NCBI GenBank assembly: GCA_965200235.1
Contig: OZ241339.1
Location: 1,426,001 to 1,490,000, forward strand
DNA length: 64,000 nt
DNA from: Azotimanducus chitobiosivorans
GTDB taxonomy: Bacteria; Pseudomonadota; Gammaproteobacteria; Pseudomonadales; Azotimanducaceae
Direction of reading: 5' to 3'
The notes under the pieces were generated by a model that made no database searches, was not told the DNA's origin, and saw only the letters and a program-made list of their open reading frames with translations. Positions 1 through 8,521 of the stretch are shown one piece after another (position 1 is the first letter of the stretch; each line of letters opens with the position of its first letter). Position numbers and translations under genes: made by a program.

Positions 1-391
1 GGATTTCTGCGACATAGTAGCGGGTCTCTTTCTTGCCTGTTCGGCCAACCTGTATGAGCCTGTCCAATAACACCGGCCCAATCGTGCGCCGCACTCGACA
101 AGTGTCGTAATCGACAAAAACGATCAGCACACTCTCGGCGTGTTGGATTGATGACTTGGACAATGTGATGTAGGTAGCAGAAGCGGAATGGGCACCATGC
201 TTCTTCGACTTGACTTCCAGAGTGCAACCATCCGGCAAGACACCATCATAACCAGCGTTGCCTCTCTCGGCCTTCTTCATCCCCAAATTCTCTTCCGCCC
301 AGATTTCGGCGACGGCGGTCACGGTCGAGCCGTCATAGTCCTTCAGTAGATGATGCGCTTTTTCTATTTCTTGTAGCCGTGTTGAAGTCAC
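1..391 (-). CDS. Edge-truncated restriction-nuclease-like protein
   Basis: An open frame on the minus strand runs off the left edge, so the C-terminus is missing and about 130 residues are visible. The chosen start is a GTG at 389-391, preceded by a purine-rich stretch. The middle of the protein reads GYDGVLPDGCTLEVKSKK, an acidic residue followed by an E-x-K, the pattern of a PD-(D/E)XK nuclease core. It is followed by a hydrophobic strand and basic residues. The frame has protein-like composition. The family was not recognised with certainty; a restriction-endonuclease-like fold is an inference from this single motif. Confidence 0.5.
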   Translation of the reverse strand, partial: MTSTRLQEIEKAHHLLKDYDGSTVTAVAEIWAEENLGMKKAERGNAGYDGVLPDGCTLEVKSKKHGAHSASATYITLSKSSIQHAESVLIVFVDYDTCRVRRTIGPVLLDRLIQVGRTGKKETRYYVAEI

Positions 392-451
392 TTTGTTCTC
401 TGTTCCGTGGGATGGCGCAGTCGAAACTGTATCTCCTACCCGAAGTGAGTG

Positions 452-1327
452 TTACGCCTTCACGTATATCACGTTCGCAGGATATGGCCTGCCGAGGTCA
501 TGGATCTTCTGACCTTGGGAAGAAAAGTGACGAGCGCTTTCGCGGTAGCCAAAACGTCCCAAGAAATCCCTGATCGCTTTGTCAAGTGACGGGTCGCTTT
601 CGACTTGCATGCTGCGGATTGATCCAGCGCTCAGTACTTTTTCCATGCCGCGGAGTATGTTCAATTCATTCCCATCCACATCGATTTTCACCAGGTTGGG
701 AAGCGAAAAAGCCGGCTGTTCAATCAACGAATCAATGCACTCGCAAAATTTTAGTTCATATAGGATGCTTTCAGTGACCACCATTGGGCTAGCTTCGACT
801 TGCGAGCCGCTAGAGCCGCTGACAAGGCTAGAATAGTAAAAAGGCTGCAGTTCGGACCGTGCTCCAAGTGCCAATGAGAGCGGTCGTATCACCCCGGCGA
901 GACCATTCAAAGCGATCGTTTCCGTAAGAAGGGTGAAGTTCTGGGCATGAGGCTCAAACGCATATACGACGCCATCGCCGATCCGAGACGCCGCAAATGC
1001 CGAGTAGATGCCCATGTTCGCGCCAATATCGAAGAAGACATCGCCTTCTTGCAGTGACGCATCCAGCCATTTGATTGTTCCAGGCTCCTTGGTAGCGAAC
1101 TTTTTCGCTCGTTTGTAGCTGCGCTTGGAGGACGTTGGAAAGTAATATGAAACGTCGGCCTTCACCGGATCGGGCACACGCCGAAAACGCAGAAACGCAG
1201 CAAATACGATGCGCTCCACATATGCTCGTAGCCGAATCTTTGAGAGAGCCCTGAAGCCAAATTCAGGCCGCGCATCTGTGAAGGCGGTAGGATGTCGGGG
1301 CGCACGCGCGCCGCTATCCGTCTGCAT
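452..1327 (-). CDS. FkbM family SAM-dependent methyltransferase
   Basis: About 291 residues. The S-adenosylmethionine-binding loop is seen as VFFDIGANMGIYSAFAA, followed by the acidic strand end YAFEPHAQN and the late motif KIDVDGNELNILRGM, which is diagnostic of the FkbM family. These enzymes O-methylate sugars or other small hydroxyl groups, often on surface polysaccharide. The frame could open at 1363, but the ATG at 1327 has a GGAG about 8 bases upstream and is preferred. The neighbours give no glycan pathway, so the substrate is unknown. Confidence 0.85.
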   Translation of the reverse strand: MQTDSGARAPRHPTAFTDARPEFGFRALSKIRLRAYVERIVFAAFLRFRRVPDPVKADVSYYFPTSSKRSYKRAKKFATKEPGTIKWLDASLQEGDVFFDIGANMGIYSAFAASRIGDGVVYAFEPHAQNFTLLTETIALNGLAGVIRPLSLALGARSELQPFYYSSLVSGSSGSQVEASPMVVTESILYELKFCECIDSLIEQPAFSLPNLVKIDVDGNELNILRGMEKVLSAGSIRSMQVESDPSLDKAIRDFLGRFGYRESARHFSSQGQKIHDLGRPYPANVIYVKA

Positions 1328-1392
1328 CACTGTCTCCTGCAACAATATGCTCAGTATACCCACATAGCCATGTACACACCCTTCTCAAAAAC

Positions 1393-1713
1393 TCAATTTT
1401 TTCGAATGTGATCGTGAGGCGCGTGCATGATGACGCGCATTCGATCGGAAATCTCTGTTGCCGCAAGCAGCCTGCCGTGCAAGAGCGTTTTTTCGAGCGC
1501 CCGCAGGAACTGCACGTAGTAGCCTTCTTCGGGACGTTCGCTGATTTCGTCAACGAGCTTCGCGCGAAAATCATCCCACGCGAATTCTCCGCGATCGCTC
1601 AGATGAACCGCCATGGAAAGCACTCGGCCCTGCCAAGGCTCATCGAACACGAGTTCGCCATTCGCGCTCGGCGCACCAAACGCTTCCGCCTGCGCTGTCA
1701 GGTCGCCCTGCAC
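1393..1713 (-). CDS. Nitrile hydratase accessory (activator) protein
   Basis: A 106-residue protein, third gene of the nitrile hydratase operon, starting 3 bases after the alpha subunit stop. It contains FDEPWQGRVLSMAVHLSDRG followed by WDDFRAKLVDEI, the pattern of the small beta-subunit-like proteins (P14K or NthG type) that load cobalt into the alpha subunit by subunit exchange. The order beta, alpha, activator is the usual one for cobalt-type enzymes. The function is inferred from family pattern and position. Confidence 0.85.
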   Translation of the reverse strand: MQGDLTAQAEAFGAPSANGELVFDEPWQGRVLSMAVHLSDRGEFAWDDFRAKLVDEISERPEEGYYVQFLRALEKTLLHGRLLAATEISDRMRVIMHAPHDHIRKN

Positions 1714-1716
1714 CGC

Positions 1717-2295
1717 TCAAGCCACGCCAATCATAGCGTCGCGTGTCACAAGGGCTTCTCGTTCCTTTTCGCTCAAGGTTTCTGCCCCGTGAGGTCGTTG
1801 CGGCAAGACCATGTAGCGAATCTCGGCGCTCGAATCCCAGACGCGAATGCGCTTGGATTCCGGCACCTCGAGCCCCATCTCCGCCAGCACGGATCGCGGC
1901 TCGCGCACGATCCGAGAGCGGTAGGCGGGGTCCTTGTACCAGCGCGGTGGAAGTCCCAACAGCGCCCACGGATAGCAGGAGCAGAGCGTGCACACCACCA
2001 CGTTGTGTTCGACGTGCGTATTTTCGACGACCACGAGCCGCTCCACTTGGCCGCCCGAAAACCTGAACTCGCGAATGGCATCCGTGCCGTCTGCGAGCAA
2101 GCGCAGCTTGAATTCCGCGTCTGTCCAAGCACGAGCCACTACTTTGGCACCATTGACCGGCCCCACCCGCTGCTCGAACTGCGCAATCACTTGGTCGATA
2201 TCGCTTTCCATGAGGAGCCCCCGTTCAACAAGCAAGGATTCGAGCGCTTCGGCGCGCAGTCGCACCTGTCGCATATCTGTTGGCGTGTCGTCCAT
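1717..2295 (-). CDS. nthA: Nitrile hydratase alpha subunit, cobalt type
   Basis: A 192-residue subunit that hydrates nitriles to amides with a non-corrin metal. The metal-binding loop VCTLCSC is at residues 101-107 and is followed by YPWALLGLPPRWYK. A threonine before the central cysteine is the cobalt-type signature, where iron enzymes have serine. Post-translational oxidation of two of the cysteines is known for the family. The gene lies 3 bases after the beta subunit and 3 before the activator, so the three are almost certainly co-transcribed. The length is typical. Confidence 0.93.
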   Translation of the reverse strand: MDDTPTDMRQVRLRAEALESLLVERGLLMESDIDQVIAQFEQRVGPVNGAKVVARAWTDAEFKLRLLADGTDAIREFRFSGGQVERLVVVENTHVEHNVVVCTLCSCYPWALLGLPPRWYKDPAYRSRIVREPRSVLAEMGLEVPESKRIRVWDSSAEIRYMVLPQRPHGAETLSEKEREALVTRDAMIGVA

Positions 2296-2298
2296 GCG

Positions 2299-2985
2299 TC
2301 AAGCGCGTTTGAGATAGGGCTCGAAGAGATCAATGCAGACTTCAGCATCCGACTCGCCGGCGCCACCCCAGAGTTCGCTACCCTCAAATGCCACCGTGTA
2401 GAGGCTGCATGGCTGCTCGCCGAGCCCGTGCGCATTGGTGTCCGGAAACACCCACGCGCCGTGCGATGCGACGATGCGCCCAATCTTGTCGCGCGCATAG
2501 GCTGGCAGTCTCGTATGGCCATCGCTGCCGTGCCGGCTCGTCCGCACCGTGTCGCCGACAACGAATCGAGGCGGCGCATGCGTCTCTCTTTGTGCGCCGC
2601 GGATAGCATCTTCGGACAATGGCTTCGTTTCGAAATAGAGGCGTGGACGCGCCGCCCTTGTCAGTCTCTCCTGCTGATCGAGATTGCTCATCTTGCGCAC
2701 GCGCGCATCGATCTCGCCACCGGTCAACTTCCCCGATTCCTCAAGAAGAGTCTCCAAACCAGCCAGCCAGCGACCATAGTAGGTGTGCGTCAAATACGCA
2801 GCAGGATCAATGCGTTCAATCGCATGACGAAACCGGTCGATGTTGCCGAGCCAGCCTTGCACGGCGATGGCGACCATGCTCGCATGGACACTCGCTTCCC
2901 AGCGCTCGTGAAAAGCAGGCTCCTGCCGCTCTCGGACAACCTTGCCGAAGCCCTGCTTGCCGCCTAGATCGTGAATTCCGTCCAT
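2299..2985 (-). CDS. nthB: Nitrile hydratase beta subunit
   Basis: A 228-residue partner of the alpha subunit. It starts MDGIHDLGGKQGFG, the conserved N-terminus that packs against the metal centre. The C-terminal half has FVVGDTVRTSRHG, then KIGRIVASHGAWVFPDTNAHG and LYTVAFEGSELWG, the SH3-like fold typical of the family. It is the first gene of the minus-strand operon and is divergent from an AAA ATPase, so the 76-bp gap to 3062 probably carries both promoters. An overlapping 519-residue plus-strand frame at 1408-2967 is a shadow. Confidence 0.93.
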   Translation of the reverse strand: MDGIHDLGGKQGFGKVVRERQEPAFHERWEASVHASMVAIAVQGWLGNIDRFRHAIERIDPAAYLTHTYYGRWLAGLETLLEESGKLTGGEIDARVRKMSNLDQQERLTRAARPRLYFETKPLSEDAIRGAQRETHAPPRFVVGDTVRTSRHGSDGHTRLPAYARDKIGRIVASHGAWVFPDTNAHGLGEQPCSLYTVAFEGSELWGGAGESDAEVCIDLFEPYLKRA

Positions 2986-3061
2986 AATGCTCTACTATGC
3001 ACCGAATAGGCGGCGTGCGCAAAGCCATGTCGCATGTCTATTGGCAGAATCGGAACATTGC

Positions 3062-4390
3062 ATGTCCCCGCAATCCATGCATATTGAAAACACGCTCACA
3101 GACGACAATAGGGCGGCACTCGCGTCCCTGATCGGTCGTGGCGAACGTGACGAACCATTTCTGTTTGTTGGACGAGAACGCATTTTCGAAGACATCGAGG
3201 AGCAACTCAGGCAAGTCAACGAAAAAGGCATGTCATTCGACAACGCAGCCATTATCCAAGGACCGCCAGGAAGTGGGAAAACATCCGTGCTCCGTGAGCT
3301 CGAACATCGATATGACGCCACCGCACAGGTCATTCCCGTTCACTTGGACGGGCATCAATTGTCCGATGGATTCTCGGTTGCCAAGACATTCCTCAAATCG
3401 AGCGGGTTCGAGCGCCTGCTTCAACAACAAGCGACGCAGAAGTGGATACATGGGCATTTGGGAGACAAACACATCGGCTTGAAGGCAGGTTATGAAACGA
3501 CCACACACGCTTTTCGACAACGATTCAAGGACGGAGAATTTGTCTGGGATGTTTTAGAAGAATGTCTTGATGTGCCTCCTGGCACGACGTTTCTTGTGCT
3601 CATTGACGAGGCTCAGCAGGTCATGCCCGACACCTCTAGCGACATCAACCGGATTGCCATTACCTTGGCAAGGGGCAAAACAGAAAACTTACGAACCGTG
3701 ACTGTGTTCGCTGGATTGCCCGATACAGGAAGCCGTCTCTCCGACGTCGGCGTGTCACCGAGATTGACAACAGATGTCAAACACTCGCTCGGCAGTCTGT
3801 CGGGTGAAATGACACGGATCATTCTTGATGCATTCTGGTCGCATCCCCCATTTGGCTTTCCAGATATGCCTCGGAGCACTCGTGAAACCTTCAACGACGC
3901 CATCGCTTGTGTGAGTGAAGGGTATCCGAGGCATCTTCAATCCTATCTTCGTGGCATCGCATCGGCTTTCCTGTGCGAAACACCGGCCGTCACGCTCAAG
4001 CATGTCTTGCATATCGGCCACACTCTTCGAATCGACTTCTACAAGGACGTGATTTCACGGGTAGATCATCTCGACTACATCAAATCAATAGGCGCATGCC
4101 TGCGAACGGGAAGGCCCTTGACCGTCCCGGAGGTTCAAATGATCGCAGTCGATGAATACGGGATGCCGCTTGCCGAAGCCCAAAGCGCTTTCAAGAAGGC
4201 ACTTCACTGCGGACTTGTCGAAATCGACGATTCCAAGGATGAGGATGCTGAGCATCTGCGAGTGCCAATCCCCTCGCTGCAAACCTATTTCGAGCAGATG
4301 CGTGGACGAGACAGGACCATTGCAGTGCTCGAACGGAATGTCTGGGATCTCCTTGAATCCCGCGGGAACCGCGTTGATTGGAATTGCTGA
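3062..4390 (+). CDS. AAA-type ATPase of unknown role
   Basis: A protein of about 442 residues if the ATG at 3062 is the start; an upstream in-frame start at 2987 would leave no promoter space against nthB. Walker A is seen as GPPGSGKTSVL and Walker B as FLVLIDEAQQV, so it is an Orc1/STAND-like ATPase. The C-terminal part is probably helical or winged-helix. It has no partner gene, being followed 23 bases later by suhB. I cannot assign a process; DNA-linked or defence roles are possible but not shown. Confidence 0.7.
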   Translation: MSPQSMHIENTLTDDNRAALASLIGRGERDEPFLFVGRERIFEDIEEQLRQVNEKGMSFDNAAIIQGPPGSGKTSVLRELEHRYDATAQVIPVHLDGHQLSDGFSVAKTFLKSSGFERLLQQQATQKWIHGHLGDKHIGLKAGYETTTHAFRQRFKDGEFVWDVLEECLDVPPGTTFLVLIDEAQQVMPDTSSDINRIAITLARGKTENLRTVTVFAGLPDTGSRLSDVGVSPRLTTDVKHSLGSLSGEMTRIILDAFWSHPPFGFPDMPRSTRETFNDAIACVSEGYPRHLQSYLRGIASAFLCETPAVTLKHVLHIGHTLRIDFYKDVISRVDHLDYIKSIGACLRTGRPLTVPEVQMIAVDEYGMPLAEAQSAFKKALHCGLVEIDDSKDEDAEHLRVPIPSLQTYFEQMRGRDRTIAVLERNVWDLLESRGNRVDWNC

Positions 4391-4413
4391 GCAATTCTTG
4401 ATACTGAATCCGA

Positions 4414-5226
4414 ATGTCCTTGCAACCCATGGCCAATATCGCTTTGCGCGCCGCGCGCTTGGGCGCGCGCGTGCTCTTGAACTACATCGAGCGCCGGCAT
4501 CAAATCAAGGTCGAGCATAAGGACGGCCAGGAAGAAGTCTCCGAAGTGGACAGGCGCGCGGAGCGTGCGATCAGCGAAGCGCTGCGGGAAGCCTATCCCG
4601 ATCACGCCATCATTGGCGAGGAATTTGGCGGCGAGACTGGTTCGAGCGAATACGTCTGGTACATCGACCCGCTCGACGGCACCGTCAACTACTTGGCTGG
4701 CATCCCTCACTTTTGCGTCTCAGTGGGCGTGCTGCATCGCGGCGTGCCCGCGCACGGCGCGATTATTGACCCGATTCGTGGCGAGGAGTTTCATGCGAGC
4801 CGCGGCCATGGGGCCTACCTCAACAATCGACGCCTGCGGGTATCGGCGAACGAGCGCCTCGCGCAGTCGGTGCTGGCAACGGGTTCGCCGCACTTTCGAA
4901 TCAAGCATCACTGGCCGAGCTATCTGAAGATTCACGCGCACATCGGCAGAAATTCGCGCAGCGAACGTCGCAGTGGCTCGGCGGCGCTCGACCTTGCCTA
5001 TGTCGCCGCCGGGCGCATCGATGGATATTGGCAGCTTGGCCTCAAGCCATTTGATATTGCCGCGGGCGTGGTCATGGTTCGCGAGGCTGGCGGCATGGTG
5101 GCGGACATTGCTGGCGGAGAGCGCTTCCTCGAGACAGGCAATGTCATTGCCAGCAACAATCATCTCTTGAAGCCCATGCTGCAGTGCGTGCGCCCGAACC
5201 TCTCGGACGCCTTGCGCGAAGGTTGA
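4414..5226 (+). CDS. suhB: Inositol-1-monophosphatase SuhB
   Basis: A 270-residue Mg-dependent phosphatase that hydrolyses inositol-1-phosphate; in enterobacteria SuhB also binds the NusA/rRNA antitermination complex. The metal ligands are visible: GEE at 68-70, DPLDGT at 85-90 and KPFDIAAG in the C-terminal third. In other gammaproteobacteria, Pseudomonas for example, suhB lies near secF, and here it converges with secF with 3 bases between the stops. That synteny supports the call. Confidence 0.92.
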   Translation: MSLQPMANIALRAARLGARVLLNYIERRHQIKVEHKDGQEEVSEVDRRAERAISEALREAYPDHAIIGEEFGGETGSSEYVWYIDPLDGTVNYLAGIPHFCVSVGVLHRGVPAHGAIIDPIRGEEFHASRGHGAYLNNRRLRVSANERLAQSVLATGSPHFRIKHHWPSYLKIHAHIGRNSRSERRSGSAALDLAYVAAGRIDGYWQLGLKPFDIAAGVVMVREAGGMVADIAGGERFLETGNVIASNNHLLKPMLQCVRPNLSDALREG

Positions 5227-5229
5227 ATG

Positions 5230-6144
5230 TCAGACTTGGCTGTCTTTTTGCTCGGCAACCACGAGGCTCGATCGATCAATCTTCAGAAGCAGCAGCGTTG
5301 TCGCAGCCACGTAGATAGATGAGTAGCTGCCTACCACCACGCCAATGGTGAGCGCCGCCGCGAAACCGCGCAACTGCTCGCCGCCGACGAGCAAGAGCGA
5401 GACGAGCACTAGCAAGGTCGTGAAGGATGTCACCAAGGTGCGTCCGAGCGTTTGATTGAGCGAGGTATTGACGACTTCGATTGGCGAGCTGCGCCGCAAC
5501 ACGCGGAAGTTCTCTCTAATACGATCAGAAACGACAATCGTGTCATTGAGCGAATAGCCGATCACCGCCAGCATGGCCGCGAGCACTGAGAGGTCGAACG
5601 ACCAGCCAAAGAGGGCAAAAGCGCCAACGGCGATGGCGATATCGTGAACGAGTGCCACCACCGCCCCCACCGAGAATTTGCCCGTGAACCGGAACATGAT
5701 GTAGAGCATGACCACAGCGAGCGCGACGAGTACCGCAATACCGCCCTGCTCGCGAAGCTCCTCGCCGACAACCGGGCCAATAAAGTCGATGCGCCGAAGA
5801 TCGGCGCTGCCGTGCTCGGCCTTGACCAGCGCGAGCAGCGCATTGCCGAGGCTCGCTTGATCGCGGCCTTCCTGGGTGGGCATGCGAACGAGCAGCGTTG
5901 AAGCGTCGCCGAAGTTTTGCACCACCGAATCTTCATAGCCGGCTCGTTCAAGCAATACGCGCACACCTTCAGGCTCCATGTCTTGATCGAATCCGATCTC
6001 GACGAGCACGCCGCCAGTAAAGTCAAGCCCAAAAGACAGGCCGCGCACTCCGATCGCAACGAGGCTCAAAAGCACCAGCGCAACGGACACCGCCATCGCC
6101 ACGCGGCGATGCGCCATGAAATCGATTTGCGGGAGGCTGGGCAT
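5230..6144 (-). CDS. secF: Protein translocase subunit SecF
   Basis: A 304-residue inner-membrane protein, partner of SecD, which uses the proton gradient to help pull secreted proteins out of SecYEG. There is one N-terminal membrane segment, the family motif GLDFTGGVLVEI, a periplasmic domain and then five C-terminal membrane segments including VIGYSLNDTIVVSDRIREN, the conserved SecF signature. It starts 9 bases after the secD stop, consistent with a yajC-secD-secF operon. Confidence 0.96.
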   Translation of the reverse strand: MPSLPQIDFMAHRRVAMAVSVALVLLSLVAIGVRGLSFGLDFTGGVLVEIGFDQDMEPEGVRVLLERAGYEDSVVQNFGDASTLLVRMPTQEGRDQASLGNALLALVKAEHGSADLRRIDFIGPVVGEELREQGGIAVLVALAVVMLYIMFRFTGKFSVGAVVALVHDIAIAVGAFALFGWSFDLSVLAAMLAVIGYSLNDTIVVSDRIRENFRVLRRSSPIEVVNTSLNQTLGRTLVTSFTTLLVLVSLLLVGGEQLRGFAAALTIGVVVGSYSSIYVAATTLLLLKIDRSSLVVAEQKDSQV

Positions 6145-6153
6145 GTGTACCGC

Positions 6154-8067
6154 CTAGATCGCCAAGCGGCGCACGCTGCGGCGACCATAGACAAGATGAA
6201 TGAGCGAGCGGGTGCCCACGACAGCGGTGAAGACGGATGTCAGGATGCCGATCGACAGCGTCACTGCGAAGCCTTTGATTGGCCCGCTGCCGATGGTCAG
6301 GAGGATGATCGCGACAAAGAATGTTGTGACGTTGGCGTCAAGAATGGTCAGGAGCGCGCGCTCGAAGCCTGCGCGGATGGCGAGCTGCGGTGGACTGCGG
6401 GCAAGCTCTTCCTTGATGCGCGAGAAGATCAGCACGTTGGCGTCCACCGCCATGCCGACCGTCAGCACCACGCCAGCAATGCCGGGCAGCGTCAGCGTCG
6501 CGCCGAGCACCGACATGATGGCTGTTAAGAGCGTCAGATTGAGTGATAGCGCAATGACCGCAGCGACGCCGAACACCTTGTAGAAGGCGAGCATGAAGAC
6601 CACCACCAGCCCCATGCCGATCATCATTGAAAGCGCGCCGCGTTCGATGTTCTCCTGCCCAAGGCTTGCGCCGACGGTGCGCTCTTCCACGATGTACATG
6701 GGCACGGCCAGTGCCCCGGCACGCAGGAGCAACGCCAAATCGCGCGCTTCGCCGAGTCCGAGGCCGGTGATGCGAAAGCGATAGCCGAGCGCCGACTGAA
6801 TGGTGGCGACGTTGATCACGCGCCGCTTTTCGACCGTCTCGAAACTGACCTCTTCTTCGCCGTCCACCATGCGGCGCGTCGCTTTCGGCTCGCGCTCGAT
6901 AAAGATAATCCCCATCTGATTGCCGACGTTGTTGCGCGTCGCCTGATTCATCAGTTCGCCGCCGACGCCATCAAGGTCGATCGACACCTGCGGCGCGCTC
7001 GTTTCGGGATCAAAGTTCTGCACCGCGTTGGTCACGCGGTCGCCAGTGACGATATTGCTGCGCTCAAGCACAACTTCGCGCCCTTCGTATTCATAGCGCT
7101 CGGTGCGCGCCGCGCTCGCATCAGGCCCCGCCACCAGCCTGAACTCAAGGTTGGCGAACTTGTTGAGGATGCGCTTAGCATCGGCCGAATCCTGCACGCC
7201 CGGCAGGTCCACAATGATGCGCGAGCGACCTGCCGCCTGCACCAGCGGTTCGGACACGCCAAGTTCGTTGACGCGATTCCTGAGGCTCGCCAAATTCTGC
7301 GACATTGCATAGTCGCGAATCTCGTCGAGTTCTTCAGCGCGAAGGCGCATCTCAAGCCCGGGCAATCCGCGTACAGTCGCGGGCTGCACCTCATACTCTG
7401 ACGACGTGTCAGTGAGCGCATCTTCAGCGGCGTCGCGCGTCGCATCATCCATGAACGCGACCTGCAGGCTGTCGTCCATGAGCCATTCTTCAGCGGCTTG
7501 ATAGCGCAGGCGATTCTCGCGCAGGACTCTGCGGAAGTTCTCGGCGTCGGACTCAAGCCTGTCGCGCACTGCGCTGTCAAGGTCCACTTCCAAGAGGAAG
7601 TGGATGCCGCCGGAGAGGTCAAGCCCAAGCGACATGGGCTTGCCGCCGAGCCGTTCGAGCCACTCCGGCGTCGTCGAAGCCAGATTGAGCGCAATCACAT
7701 AGCGCGTTTCGTCGCGATTCAACCAAGCTTCCAAGATGGACTTGGCGCGCAGCTGGTCTTCGCCGGACTCAAATCGCACGAGCAGTCGGTCGGGGACGTA
7801 TTCGCTCGACTTGATGGCGATGCCGCGGCTCGTCAGCGCCTCGCTAACCCGCCCTTCGAGCTGCGGCGACAAGCGCCCGTCGGAGACCACCGAGCGCAGT
7901 TGCAGGGCGTAATCTGGGGCAAACAGGTTGGGCGCAGCGTAGATGACACCAAGCACCAACGCGATGATCAGTACCAGAAAGCGCAGCCGGAAATCCTCCG
8001 GCCCGTCGGAATCTGCCTCCCGACCCATGCGGATCAGGCGGTCTCCTATGAGATTGCCGAGCGCCAT
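6154..8067 (-). CDS. secD: Protein translocase subunit SecD
   Basis: About 637 residues. It has an N-terminal membrane helix, a large periplasmic domain with GLDLSGGIHFLLEVD, and a C-terminal RND-type membrane block containing TVGMAVDANVLIFSRIKEE, the conserved SecD motif. The open frame extends to 8136, but that extension overlaps the intergenic gap and is rich in arginine; the ATG at 8067 is preferred. It lies 22 bases after yajC. With SecF it forms the proton-driven accessory complex of the Sec translocon. Confidence 0.94.
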   Translation of the reverse strand: MALGNLIGDRLIRMGREADSDGPEDFRLRFLVLIIALVLGVIYAAPNLFAPDYALQLRSVVSDGRLSPQLEGRVSEALTSRGIAIKSSEYVPDRLLVRFESGEDQLRAKSILEAWLNRDETRYVIALNLASTTPEWLERLGGKPMSLGLDLSGGIHFLLEVDLDSAVRDRLESDAENFRRVLRENRLRYQAAEEWLMDDSLQVAFMDDATRDAAEDALTDTSSEYEVQPATVRGLPGLEMRLRAEELDEIRDYAMSQNLASLRNRVNELGVSEPLVQAAGRSRIIVDLPGVQDSADAKRILNKFANLEFRLVAGPDASAARTERYEYEGREVVLERSNIVTGDRVTNAVQNFDPETSAPQVSIDLDGVGGELMNQATRNNVGNQMGIIFIEREPKATRRMVDGEEEVSFETVEKRRVINVATIQSALGYRFRITGLGLGEARDLALLLRAGALAVPMYIVEERTVGASLGQENIERGALSMMIGMGLVVVFMLAFYKVFGVAAVIALSLNLTLLTAIMSVLGATLTLPGIAGVVLTVGMAVDANVLIFSRIKEELARSPPQLAIRAGFERALLTILDANVTTFFVAIILLTIGSGPIKGFAVTLSIGILTSVFTAVVGTRSLIHLVYGRRSVRRLAI

Positions 8068-8089
8068 GAATGAACGACGGCGGCTTTGG

Positions 8090-8452
8090 TTAGCTCTGGT
8101 CGAGCGACTTAATGGTGTCCTTCGGCAGCGTCGCATTCACAGCGTGCTTCTGCACACGAAATTCGACGCTCTTGGCGACCTGCAAGCGCACATAGTCGTC
8201 CTCGACCTTGGTGATCTTGCCGAGCAGTCCGCCCATGGTGACCACCTCGTCGCCGATCGACAGGGACGAGACCAATGCTGCGTGCTCCTTGCGGCGCTTC
8301 GACTGCGGACGAATCAGCAGAAAATAGAACACCAGAATCATCAGCGCGAGAAAGCCGAAGGTGAAGAGCGGATTGCCCGCCGCTGGCGCCTGCGCCATAA
8401 AGATCTCAAAGGGCGCGGATTCAGTCAATTGATGAGCACTCGATGTGGGCAT
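8090..8452 (-). CDS. yajC: Sec translocon accessory protein YajC
   Basis: A small inner-membrane protein (about 120 residues from the ATG at 8452, 102 from the one at 8398). It has a single membrane helix ending YFLLIRPQSKRRKEH, the hallmark of YajC, followed by a cytoplasmic domain with GDEVVTMGGLLGKITKV. It leads the yajC-secD-secF operon. In most gammaproteobacteria queA and tgt lie directly upstream; here they are 25 kb away in the same orientation. Confidence 0.94.
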   Translation of the reverse strand: MPTSSAHQLTESAPFEIFMAQAPAAGNPLFTFGFLALMILVFYFLLIRPQSKRRKEHAALVSSLSIGDEVVTMGGLLGKITKVEDDYVRLQVAKSVEFRVQKHAVNATLPKDTIKSLDQS

Positions 8453-8521
8453 GGATGAGGTTCCTGAAACGGGTTCGATTGCGGCACGGCAATGTAACAC
8501 AAGCGAGATTGGGGGATGCTG

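Noticed and set aside
1408..2967. A 519-residue plus-strand open frame.
   Set aside because: It is antisense to the nitrile hydratase alpha and beta genes, whose motifs are unmistakable; its own sequence is Arg/His-rich without any domain.
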